47,884 nt of DNA, from positions 1-47,884 of the forward strand of contig CAILUI010000251.1 in the NCBI GenBank assembly GCA_903837355.1. The letters are read 5' to 3'. The translations under genes were made by a program, and so were the position numbers. The notes beneath the pieces were generated by a model. That model did no database searches. It saw only the letters and a list, made by a program, of their open reading frames with translations, and was not told the DNA's origin. Source of the stretch: an uncultured Victivallales bacterium (lineage in GTDB: Bacteria; Verrucomicrobiota; Lentisphaeria; Oligosphaerales; JAFGRS01). Shown here in pieces: positions 25,648 to 33,335 of the stretch (its first letter is position 1; every line of letters begins with the position of its first letter).

Positions 25648-26049
25648 CAGCCCCCCGGTCGGGCTCGCTGACCCCTCGGGGTCGGTATCGAGATCGGTAT
25701 CGGGGGCGCCATCGTCATCCGCGCCGCTGACGGTGGCCGGTTGCTCGTTGGCCTGAACGAGCCGCGCGCCACAGGGCTCCGGGGCCTTTCCGCCCCTTGC
25801 CACATAAACGTACCGGACCCACCACAGCGGCACGTCCATGTATCGCTATCCAGGGCCCCATGCAGCCTCCATTTGCGCCTCCATTATCGTTCTTTAACTA
25901 CCTTATTCATAACCATTAACACTATCCATCACAGGCTCTCTTTCGGCACTTGGCACGGCCCGTGCTAATATCTCCCTCAGTCGGACGACTGCGGCAACGG
26001 CAGCAGTTTGTGAAACCGCAAGCACCCAAGCCAAGGGAGACGCACGACG
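25648..26049. other. glnA upstream region
   Basis: A 402-bp stretch. The left part has a short hairpin GACCCC-TC-GGGGTC (25670-25683) without a T-tract, and a direct repeat TCGGTATCG (25682-25690 and 25694-25702). Positions about 25865-25935 are markedly AT-rich for this genome, as expected just upstream of a regulated promoter. No small gene is supported. Confidence 0.7.
25951..25966 (+). promoter_or_regulatory. Sigma-54 (-24/-12) promoter of glnA
   Basis: TGGCACGGCCCGTGCT differs from the consensus TGGCACG-N4-TTGC-W by one base. The invariant GG and GC are separated by exactly 10 bp. Transcription would start near 25977, about 73 bases before the glnA ATG, as is usual for nitrogen-regulated glnA. 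I found no clear NtrC box upstream. Confidence 0.85.
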
Positions 26050-27489
26050 ATGTTCAAGAACGCGAAAGAGATCCTCGAGTTCGTGAAGAAGGAGGGAGTG
26101 CAGGCCGTCGACCTGCGCTTCATGGACTTCCCCGGCATTTGGCAGCACTTCACCATCCCCACCCACGAACTTGACGCCTCGGTGTTCGAGGACGGCCTGG
26201 GCTTCGACGGCAGTTCGATCCGCGGCTGGAAGGCGATCAACGAATCCGACATGCTGGTGAAGCCGGTAGCGGAGACGGCGTTTGTGGATCCCTTCTTCGT
26301 CCACAAGACCCTGGTTCTGGTCTGTAACATCTGCGACCCGATCACCGGCGAAGACTACACCCGCGACCCGCGCAACATCGCCCGCAAGGCCGAGGCCTAC
26401 CTGGCCAGCACCGGCATCGGCGACACGGCCTTCTTCGGCCCGGAAGCCGAGTTCTTCATCTTCGACGACGTCCGCTTCGACCAGGATCAGCACAGCGCCT
26501 TCTACTTCATCGACTCTTCGGAAGGCGACTGGAACAGCGGCCGCAAGGAGAACATCGACGCCAGCGGGCTCTCGCACAACGACGGCAGCAAGATCCGCTA
26601 CAAGGAAGGCTACTTCCCGGTGCCGCCGGCGGACAGCCAGCAGGACATGCGCAGCGAGATGATGCTGCTCCTCGAGCAGATCGGTGTGCAGATCGAGCGT
26701 CAGCACCACGAGGTGGCCACCGCCGGGCAGGCCGAGATCGACATGCGCTACGCCTCGCTGGTCGCCATGGGCGACATGATGCTCAAGTTCAAGTACGTGA
26801 TCAAGAACGTCGCCAAGAAGTACGGCAAGACGGTCACCTTCATGCCCAAGCCGCTGTTCAAGGACAACGGCAGCGGCATGCACGTGCACATGTCGATCTG
26901 GAAGAAGGGCCAGCCCCTGTTTGCCGGCGATGGCTATGCCGGCCTGAGCGAGATGGCTCTCTACGCCATCGGCGGCCTGCTCAAGCACGCCCCGGCCTTG
27001 CTGGCAATCTGCAACCCGACCACCAACAGCTACAAGCGGCTCGTCCCCGGCTTCGAAGCGCCGGTCAACCTGGCCTACTCCAGCCGCAACCGCTCGGCCT
27101 CGATCCGCATCCCGATGTACTCCAACAACCCCAAGACCAAGCGCATTGAGTTCCGCTGCCCGGATCCGAGCTGCAACCCCTACCTGGCCATGTCGGCGAT
27201 GCTGATGGCCGCCATCGACGGCATCCAGAACAAGATCCACCCCGGCGCCCCGCTGGACCGCGACATCTACGACATGAGCCCTGAGGAACTGTCGACGGTG
27301 CCGCACACCCCCGGCAGCCTGCGCGAAGCCCTCGAAGCCCTGCGTGCCGACCACCAGTTCCTGCTTAAGGGCGACGTCTTTACCCAGGATGTGATCGACA
27401 CCTGGATCAGCTACAAGATGGACAACGACGTCAACGCCATGGCCCTGCGGCCGCACCCTTGGGAGTTCAAGCTCTACTACGACGTCTGA
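26050..27489 (+). CDS. glnA: Glutamine synthetase, type I
   Basis: A 479-residue type I glutamine synthetase that makes glutamine from glutamate, ammonia and ATP in the cytoplasm as a dodecamer. Signatures present: GFDGSSIRGW (about 56-65), FFGPEAEFFIFD near 135, the ATP site KPLFKDNGSGMHVHMS near 272, NPTTNSYKRLVPGFEAP near 320, and RSASIRIP near 355. DIYDMSPEE near 405 holds the Tyr that is adenylylated in GSI-beta enzymes, so control by GlnE is possible. AGGGAGA precedes the start. Transcription is likely from the sigma-54 promoter at 25951-25966, which fits nitrogen control, and stops at the terminator at 27579-27622. The gene forms a unit of its own. Confidence 0.97.
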   Translation: MFKNAKEILEFVKKEGVQAVDLRFMDFPGIWQHFTIPTHELDASVFEDGLGFDGSSIRGWKAINESDMLVKPVAETAFVDPFFVHKTLVLVCNICDPITGEDYTRDPRNIARKAEAYLASTGIGDTAFFGPEAEFFIFDDVRFDQDQHSAFYFIDSSEGDWNSGRKENIDASGLSHNDGSKIRYKEGYFPVPPADSQQDMRSEMMLLLEQIGVQIERQHHEVATAGQAEIDMRYASLVAMGDMMLKFKYVIKNVAKKYGKTVTFMPKPLFKDNGSGMHVHMSIWKKGQPLFAGDGYAGLSEMALYAIGGLLKHAPALLAICNPTTNSYKRLVPGFEAPVNLAYSSRNRSASIRIPMYSNNPKTKRIEFRCPDPSCNPYLAMSAMLMAAIDGIQNKIHPGAPLDRDIYDMSPEELSTVPHTPGSLREALEALRADHQFLLKGDVFTQDVIDTWISYKMDNDVNAMALRPHPWEFKLYYDV

Positions 27490-27578
27490 CCTCACGGCGC
27501 GGCTTGCCGCAGCGCGGCCGGCATCTGACCGCAGATGCCAGCCCCCTCCCCGGCAGGCCCTGATCAGTGCCCCCCAAA

Positions 27579-27622
27579 GGCCCCCTGGGTTATTCCGACG
27601 CGACCCGGGGGGCCTCCTTTTT
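27579..27622 (+). terminator. Intrinsic terminator after glnA
   Basis: GGCCCCCTGGGT (27579-27590) pairs with ACCCGGGGGGCC (27603-27614) as a 12-bp stem with one T-G wobble and a 12-base loop, followed by TCCTTTTT. It lies 90 bp after the glnA stop. Confidence 0.88.
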
Positions 27623-27684
27623 CCCCGTGCGACGGACGGCGGGCCACTCGTGGGGGCTGGCCCAGGGCTGCTCAGGCATCCACC

Positions 27685-27880
27685 GCGCGCCGCTGAGCCG
27701 TGTCTTACTGGAGGGCGAAGCTCCCCAGGCGCGCACGCGCCGCTGAGCCGCATTCTGGAGGGCGAAGTTCCCCAGGCGCGCACGCGCCGCTGAGCCGCAT
27801 TCTGGAGGGCGAAGCTCCCCAGGCGCGCACGCGCCGCTGAGCCGCATTCTGGAGGGCGAAGCTCCCCAGGCGCGCACGCA
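27685..27880. repeat. Four-copy ~47-bp tandem repeat with two hairpins per unit
   Basis: The module CGCTGAGCCG recurs at 27691, 27741, 27788 and 27835, giving periods of 50, 47 and 47 bp. Each unit contains a hairpin around CTGGAGGGCGAAGCTCCCCAG and a second perfect one, GGCGCG-CA-CGCGCC. One further copy of this unit lies at 35848-35890. The units are near-identical and directly joined, with no unique spacers, so this is not a CRISPR array. No protein is supported from it. Confidence 0.9.
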
Positions 27881-27996
27881 GAGCCGGCGCCGTCGGATTT
27901 CCCTGAGGCATTACTGATGGCAGCGCCGCCGTCTTGCCTCAGTCGCCCGCGCCAGTATCTTCCACTGGGTCGGCGTACAGAGCGGGGAGCCAGGGC

Positions 27997-30900
27997 ATGA
28001 GCATGACGATGCGACGACGCTGTGGGTGGCTGGTCGGGCTGGCCATAGCCGGGCTCGTGGGGCTGTCCGGCCACGCAGCGAACCTGGTGCCCAACTCAAG
28101 CTTCGAGAGTGGCCTGGACAGCTGGAGTCTGTGGCGCGACGCGGGCTCGAGTGCCGAGGTGCAGCGGCGGGACACGGGCGCCAGGCATGGCGCCGCGCAT
28201 GTGCGTGTCGTCACCGGCAGCCAGCGGGCCATCCTGCACTCGGAACCGATCCCAGCGCGCGGCGAGGCGGACTATACGCTCTCGGCCTACGTGCAGACGC
28301 AACAGGCCCAAGGCGCGCGCCTGTCGCTGTGGGTACTCGGCAAGGACGCCCCGACGGCCCCCTGGGGCCCGGATGAGGGCGCCGAGGCAAGCGCGCCCAG
28401 CCTGCTCGCCAATCCCGGCTTCGAGGCGGGTGGCACCGGCTGGACGCTCTGGCATGCGGACGCCACGGCCTCCGCGGGCGGCGTCGGCGCCGGCGGGCGC
28501 GGCGGCGGCCAGGCCTTCCATGTGCTCAACCCGGGCACGCAGGGCGCCAACCTGCACTCCGACCCCGTCCCCTGCCAGGCGGGCCAGGTCTACACGCTGA
28601 CGGTCTACGCCAAGGTGCGCGGCGGCAAGGGCGTCGCCATCACCGGCTGGGCGCGCGACCGGGAGGGCAAGACGCTGAGCTACGCCGTCGGCGGCGCGGT
28701 CGGCCTGCCGGCCGAGGTCCCGGAGTACCGGCGTTTCACGGTGACCTTCGTCGCGCCCGCGGGCAGTACGGAGCTCAAGGCGCACCTGATCTGTAACGGC
28801 GGCGAGGTCTGGTGGGACGACTGCCGCCTGCTGGCGCGAACGGCACAACTGGGTTACGAGCTGGCGAGTTACCTGGATCTGCCGGCAGAGCAGCCGGCCT
28901 GGGCCCGTTTCAAGCACATCGTCCGCACCCCGGCCGGCTGCACGGCGCTCAAGGTCCTGCTCACCGCCGAATCCGGAACGGTGCAGTGGGATGCGGTCCA
29001 GCTCGAGCCCGGCCGTGACAGCAGCCCCTATCAGTACAGCCTGCCTGCGACCGGCGCGAATCTGCTGCCGAACTCGGGGTTTGCAGACGGCGACGCCGGC
29101 TGGACCCTCTGGAAGGAGTTCCCCGAACGCTCCGCCGGCGGGGTCGTGGACGACGTGCCGCGCGGCGACGGGCGGGCCTTCCGCGTGACCAACCCCGGCG
29201 ACGGCGGCGCCAACCTGCACTCCGATCCTGTAGCGTGCACGCCCGGCACGCTGCTGACGCTCAGCGCCTACGTCCGCACGACCAGCGGCAAGGGGGTGCA
29301 ACTGGCGGCCTGGGGCGTCGACGGCAGCGGCAAGACCGTCGACTACGGCATCGAGGGCCCGACCCCCGTGCCTGACGACCTGGCGGAGTACCGTCGCTTC
29401 AGCAAGACCTTCACCGTCCCGGAGACGGTCGTCGGCATCAAAGCACACCTGGTCTGTGGTGGCGGCGAGGTCTGCTGGGACGATGTCCAGATCGAGGCGG
29501 CCGCCAACGCCAGCGACTACGTTGCGGGGCCCCGACATGAGCGTCTGCCGCCCCGGGCCGGCGCGCCGGCCGTGGCCTACACGCGGCTGCTGCTCCGCGA
29601 AGCGCGCCTGCGCGACGTCCAGGCACAGACGCAACGGCTGGTCGACTATGCCCCCGCCGCCCGCCAGGCTGAGCTGCAAACGACCCTGGCGGCCGCGAGC
29701 CAGGCCGTCGACGCGGTCTCGCAAGCCATCGGGGCACCGTACCTGGTGCCCGCGTATCGGGAGATCGACGACACGGCCACGGCGCGGCTGGCCGACACTG
29801 CCAGCACCGCCCTGGCAGCGCTCTGGCGCGACCTCGGCCACGACGCTGCCGCTGCCTTCGCACCCTGGGCGCCGCCGCGGCTGCCGGCGAATCAGAGCGC
29901 TCGCGATCTGGCCGCTGAGTTCCTCATCTTCCCCTGCTTCACCCGCCCCGACTTCTTCGAGGGTGAAGGCAACTGGGAGATCCTGGAGCCTTTCGGTTTC
30001 CGCGTCGTCAGCGGCTGGTGGTGGGTAGGCTCAGACCGCGAGGGCAAACCGCAGACCGGGCAGCTCGACAAGGTCCTACGCCTCTGCCGTCAGCACGGCT
30101 ACGTCTGCGATATCGGCATCGAGCCGGCCGGCGAGGCCGCGCGGGCCTTGGGGAACCAGGAGGAGTTCTTCCTGCACAACGCCACGGGCGGCTGGTCGCC
30201 GGGGGGCAACTGCCACAACACGGTCAACCTCTGGCACCCCGAGGTGCGGCGCGTCACGCAAGCGTTCCTGGAGAACCTCGCCCGGCACTACGCTCAGGAA
30301 CCGGCTGTCCTGAGTTACGAGATGACCAACGAACCGTCGCTGACCATCGAACAGCACGTCCACGGCTACGAGTACCGGCCCGACGGCGTCGGCTGCTACA
30401 GCCCGCCGGCGCGCGCCGCCTGGCAGGCCTGGCTGCAGGAGCGCTATGGCACCGTCACCGAGCTCAACCGCCGCTGGCGGACGGCCCACGCCGCCTTCGC
30501 CGACATCGCGCCGCCGGCCGACCTGCGGCCGCCACTGCCCGTACGCGGCGACCAGGCCGTGGACACCGGCGCGCTGCACGACTTCCAGTGTTTCCGCGCC
30601 GCGGGCCATGCGGCCTGGTTCCGCCTCTGCCTGGAAGCCTTCCAGCGCGGCGGCTCCGGCAAGGCCGTGATCTCCCAATTCTACTCGGGGCCGATGGAGC
30701 GCAAAGATGCGGCCGTCGACCTCCGCGCCCTGGCCGAGGAGGCCCCCTGGGACATCTACGGCACCCACGACTGGCCCGGCGACCGACCCGCGGTCGAGAG
30801 CCTCTACGCCGTCTCCATGAATCGACGCGCGCGACGGCCGCACTGGGAGGACGAGTTCATCTGGAGCCAGTGGGAGAAGAAGGGCACCCCGGAGCCGGTG

Positions 30901-31950
30901 CTGCGGGCCGCCCTCGAGCGTAACCTCTGGCGCCAGATCGCCTGGGGCAAGCGCGGCATCTCACTGTTCAACCTGGAGTCGGAGTGGGCCCACGACTCGG
31001 CGGAGAACTGGAACAACTCGCTGCTCAATATCGAGGCCGATCTCGAGGTCCCCCGGTACTGTACCGGCGTCATTCCCACCCTCGAACGTAAGGTCAACGG
31101 CTTCAAGGACATCCTCTACCAGACCGAGCTTGGCCCGGTCGAGGTCGCCATCCTGCGGCCAACCGCCTCAACCCTGGTGGCAGCCCCGGACGAACGCGTG
31201 CGCAATGAGGGCACGGCCATCGCCGCGCATCTGTTGCGGGGCCACGCCGTGCCGCTGCTGATCCCCGAGGAACACCTGCTCGCCACGCCGGATGCCCTGG
31301 CCGGGGTGGCGCTACTCGTCGCCCCCTGGGCCATCCACGTGCCCGTGGCGGTGCAGGAGGTCATCCTCGCCTGGGTACGCGCTGGTGGGACCCTGGTGGC
31401 CTCGGGTCCCTGCGGCCTCTTCGATGAACACGGCAACCCCGCGGGGCTGGTGTTACGCGCCAGCCTCGGACCAACCCTCGCCTGGACCTACGACGCCGCG
31501 CCGGAGCTCTGGACCGCCACCCAGGACGGCGCGCCGACGGCGAGCCTGCTCCGCGCGGCCTGCGGCCAGGGCCAGGTCGTCATCCTGCGGGAGCCGTTCC
31601 TAACGCCGGAGCGGCTGGGCTGGCTCGACGCGGAGCTCCGCACCGCCATCCCCACACCCTGGCTCGAAACGGCGCTGCCGAACCTGGAGATCCTACCCCG
31701 GCAGAACGCGGCGGGCGAGGCCTTCCTCTTCGTCACCAATCTCGATGCCCGAGCCGCCTGCCAAGGTCAGCTCAGCGTGCGCGGCGAGTACCCGACAGTC
31801 GTCGACCTGACCTGCGAGGCCCGGCCCCGGATCGCGGTCGTCACGGCAGACGGCAAGACGCGCCTACCCGTGCGCTTGGCGCCGGGCGGGGCCCTTTTCC
31901 TGCGCCTGGGCCAGCCGGCGCCGGCGACCCCCGGCCGCCGGGGAGAGTGA
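27997..31950 (+). CDS. Secreted GH42-like glycoside hydrolase with CBM_4_9-like modules
   Basis: A 1317-residue exported enzyme, probably attacking a polysaccharide. A signal peptide (about 1-31, GLVGLSGHAA) is followed by three jelly-roll modules of the CBM_4_9 type, each opening with a line such as NLVPNSSFESGLDSWSLW, SLLANPGFEAGGTGWTLW or NLLPNSGFADGDAGWTLW (about 31, 130 and 350). A helical linker leads to a TIM-barrel catalytic domain (about 635-1020) with YEMTNEPS, whose Glu779 is the likely acid/base, and WEDEFIWSQWE further on as nucleophile candidate. A flavodoxin-like domain like the GH42 trimerisation domain (about 1045-1190) and a beta-rich tail follow. GGGGAG precedes the ATG at 27997. 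Substrate is undetermined; GH5-like activity is an alternative. Confidence 0.85.
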   Translation: MSMTMRRRCGWLVGLAIAGLVGLSGHAANLVPNSSFESGLDSWSLWRDAGSSAEVQRRDTGARHGAAHVRVVTGSQRAILHSEPIPARGEADYTLSAYVQTQQAQGARLSLWVLGKDAPTAPWGPDEGAEASAPSLLANPGFEAGGTGWTLWHADATASAGGVGAGGRGGGQAFHVLNPGTQGANLHSDPVPCQAGQVYTLTVYAKVRGGKGVAITGWARDREGKTLSYAVGGAVGLPAEVPEYRRFTVTFVAPAGSTELKAHLICNGGEVWWDDCRLLARTAQLGYELASYLDLPAEQPAWARFKHIVRTPAGCTALKVLLTAESGTVQWDAVQLEPGRDSSPYQYSLPATGANLLPNSGFADGDAGWTLWKEFPERSAGGVVDDVPRGDGRAFRVTNPGDGGANLHSDPVACTPGTLLTLSAYVRTTSGKGVQLAAWGVDGSGKTVDYGIEGPTPVPDDLAEYRRFSKTFTVPETVVGIKAHLVCGGGEVCWDDVQIEAAANASDYVAGPRHERLPPRAGAPAVAYTRLLLREARLRDVQAQTQRLVDYAPAARQAELQTTLAAASQAVDAVSQAIGAPYLVPAYREIDDTATARLADTASTALAALWRDLGHDAAAAFAPWAPPRLPANQSARDLAAEFLIFPCFTRPDFFEGEGNWEILEPFGFRVVSGWWWVGSDREGKPQTGQLDKVLRLCRQHGYVCDIGIEPAGEAARALGNQEEFFLHNATGGWSPGGNCHNTVNLWHPEVRRVTQAFLENLARHYAQEPAVLSYEMTNEPSLTIEQHVHGYEYRPDGVGCYSPPARAAWQAWLQERYGTVTELNRRWRTAHAAFADIAPPADLRPPLPVRGDQAVDTGALHDFQCFRAAGHAAWFRLCLEAFQRGGSGKAVISQFYSGPMERKDAAVDLRALAEEAPWDIYGTHDWPGDRPAVESLYAVSMNRRARRPHWEDEFIWSQWEKKGTPEPVLRAALERNLWRQIAWGKRGISLFNLESEWAHDSAENWNNSLLNIEADLEVPRYCTGVIPTLERKVNGFKDILYQTELGPVEVAILRPTASTLVAAPDERVRNEGTAIAAHLLRGHAVPLLIPEEHLLATPDALAGVALLVAPWAIHVPVAVQEVILAWVRAGGTLVASGPCGLFDEHGNPAGLVLRASLGPTLAWTYDAAPELWTATQDGAPTASLLRAACGQGQVVILREPFLTPERLGWLDAELRTAIPTPWLETALPNLEILPRQNAAGEAFLFVTNLDARAACQGQLSVRGEYPTVVDLTCEARPRIAVVTADGKTRLPVRLAPGGALFLRLGQPAPATPGRRGE

Positions 31951-32345
31951 GGAGGGCGCTACTCCGTCCGCAGCCGCCGCTGTTTGGCGTTCGCGCCTGG
32001 TCTTTCTCGTGGCCGTTCCCGTAGTCGTGGTCGTGGTCGTTGTCGCGGTCGGAATCGATCTGCCCGGCAGTCACGTGTCTCAAGACCGACTACGATGACG
32101 ACAACCGCTCTGCCGTCGCTTCACTGATAACGACAACGAAACCAATCGACAATATCGTTCGAACAGACGCTCCTATCGTCTACAGGCCAGCGCGGATTAT
32201 TGCGGCGGCGGCGGCGCCGCGCTGTTGCGGTCGGGACTCGCCTCCACTATCTTGCAGCCAGACACTAGGTATACTACGTAGGCGCTGGGCGACGGGCTCA
32301 GTGACTCACCGCGCCCTGGCGCCAGGTTGACAAGGAGTAACGAGG
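31951..32345. other. Intergenic region with degenerate GTCGTG-type repeats
   Basis: A 395-bp region without a gene. About 32008-32056 is a degenerate hexamer tract built from GTCGTG/GTCGCG/GTCGGA steps. On the minus strand it would read as alternating Asp residues, but there is no gene. A TATACT box at about 32269-32274 could be the -10 of the csgG-like gene, but no matching -35 is seen. GCGGCGGCGGCGGCGCCGCGC near 32210 is low-complexity. Confidence 0.6.
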
Positions 32346-33335
32346 ATGAAACGTACGATAGGTATCCTGCTCGTGGCCGTGGGCGTGTTCTCGGCGGCAG
32401 CGCAGCAGGGCGAGGCGCCGACGCTGTTTGTGGCGCCGCTCAGCGGCGACCAGACCGCCATCGAGTTCTGGCAGCCGGCCCTGGGCGAGGGCCTGGCGGA
32501 AATGCTGATCACCGAACTGGGCAAGACGGGCAAGTTCCAGGTCCTCGAGTCCACCGCGCTCGAAGAACTCAAGAGCGAGATCAACATGGGCGAAGAGGGC
32601 TGGGTGGCCAGCGACGAGAAGGTCGCCAAGGGCGGCTGGGCCGGGGCGGACTTCATGTTCCGCGGTAAGGTCACCCGCTTCGGCTCCAAGGAACAGGGCG
32701 TCGATCTGGGCGGCTTCGCGCCCAAAGGCCTGGGTAACCTTGGGGTCAAGATGACCAAGTCCGACGTGCGTATCGACTGGCGCATCGTGGACGTGGCCAC
32801 CCGCAAGATCGTGGCTACCGGCCAGGCGGTCGGCGCCGAAAAGGGCGTCGGCTTCGACGTCGGCCTCGCCATCTCCGAGCATGGCGGCCATATCGGCTTC
32901 GACAACAAGGAATTCATGGACAGCGCCCTCGGTAAGGCCACGGTCAAGGCGCTCAACCTCATCATCGCCGACGTGCAGACCAAGTCGTTGCCCGTCTCCG
33001 GACGCCAACAGCAGAAGGCGACGGCGACAGCGACCCAGCAAGCCGCGGCGGACGGCGAGAAGGCCGCCCTCAGAGCCACAACCGGCAAGGTCCTGGCCGT
33101 CCCCACCAAAGGCGTCCTGATCGTGACCCTGGGCAGCAAGCACGGCTTCAAAGCCGGTGACAAGCTGAAACTGTACCAGACCGTGGACACTAAGGACGAC
33201 GATGGCCAGGTCGTGTTCACCGAGGAGACGCTCGTCGGTGAGATCACCCTTGACTCCGTCCAGGACGAGAAGAGCAAGGCGACCTACGTGGGCGATGCTG
33301 AAGCCAAGAGCGGCTGGGTCGTCAAGGCAGAGTGA
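32346..33335 (+). CDS. CsgG-like secreted protein
   Basis: A 329-residue exported protein (signal peptide about 1-20, ending VFSAAAQQ). Residues 25-215 resemble CsgG/HfaB proteins: TLFVAPLSGD, then a helix and LITELGKTGKFQVLEST, GADFMFRGKVTRFG, and VRIDWRIVDVATRKIVATGQA. E. coli CsgG is an outer-membrane lipoprotein pore for curli. Here there is no lipobox Cys, so lipid anchoring is unlikely. The C-terminal part (about 235-329) is a separate beta-rich domain with VLIVTLGSKHGFKAGDKLKLYQ, as in proteins that bind the cell wall or partner subunits. AAGGAG lies before the ATG. Its stop overlaps the start of the peptidase/GH172 gene, so the two are likely produced together. Confidence 0.8.
   Translation: MKRTIGILLVAVGVFSAAAQQGEAPTLFVAPLSGDQTAIEFWQPALGEGLAEMLITELGKTGKFQVLESTALEELKSEINMGEEGWVASDEKVAKGGWAGADFMFRGKVTRFGSKEQGVDLGGFAPKGLGNLGVKMTKSDVRIDWRIVDVATRKIVATGQAVGAEKGVGFDVGLAISEHGGHIGFDNKEFMDSALGKATVKALNLIIADVQTKSLPVSGRQQQKATATATQQAAADGEKAALRATTGKVLAVPTKGVLIVTLGSKHGFKAGDKLKLYQTVDTKDDDGQVVFTEETLVGEITLDSVQDEKSKATYVGDAEAKSGWVVKAE

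Larger units (their letters stand above)
27490..27996. other. Intergenic region with glnA terminator and 47-bp repeat array
   Basis: This 507-bp region holds the intrinsic terminator and the tandem array described separately. The stretch 27886-27914 (GAGCCGGCG...CTGAGGCATT) matches the tail of the element at 35824-35912. The last 80 bp should contain the promoter for the following glycosidase gene; none is convincing. Confidence 0.7.

Noticed and set aside
25670..25683. Intrinsic terminator after the oxidoreductase gene
   Set aside because: GACCCC-TC-GGGGTC has a 2-base loop and no T-tract, so termination is not supported.
27685..27880. Possible CRISPR array
   Set aside because: Units of about 47 bp are directly joined with no unique spacers, and no cas genes are present.
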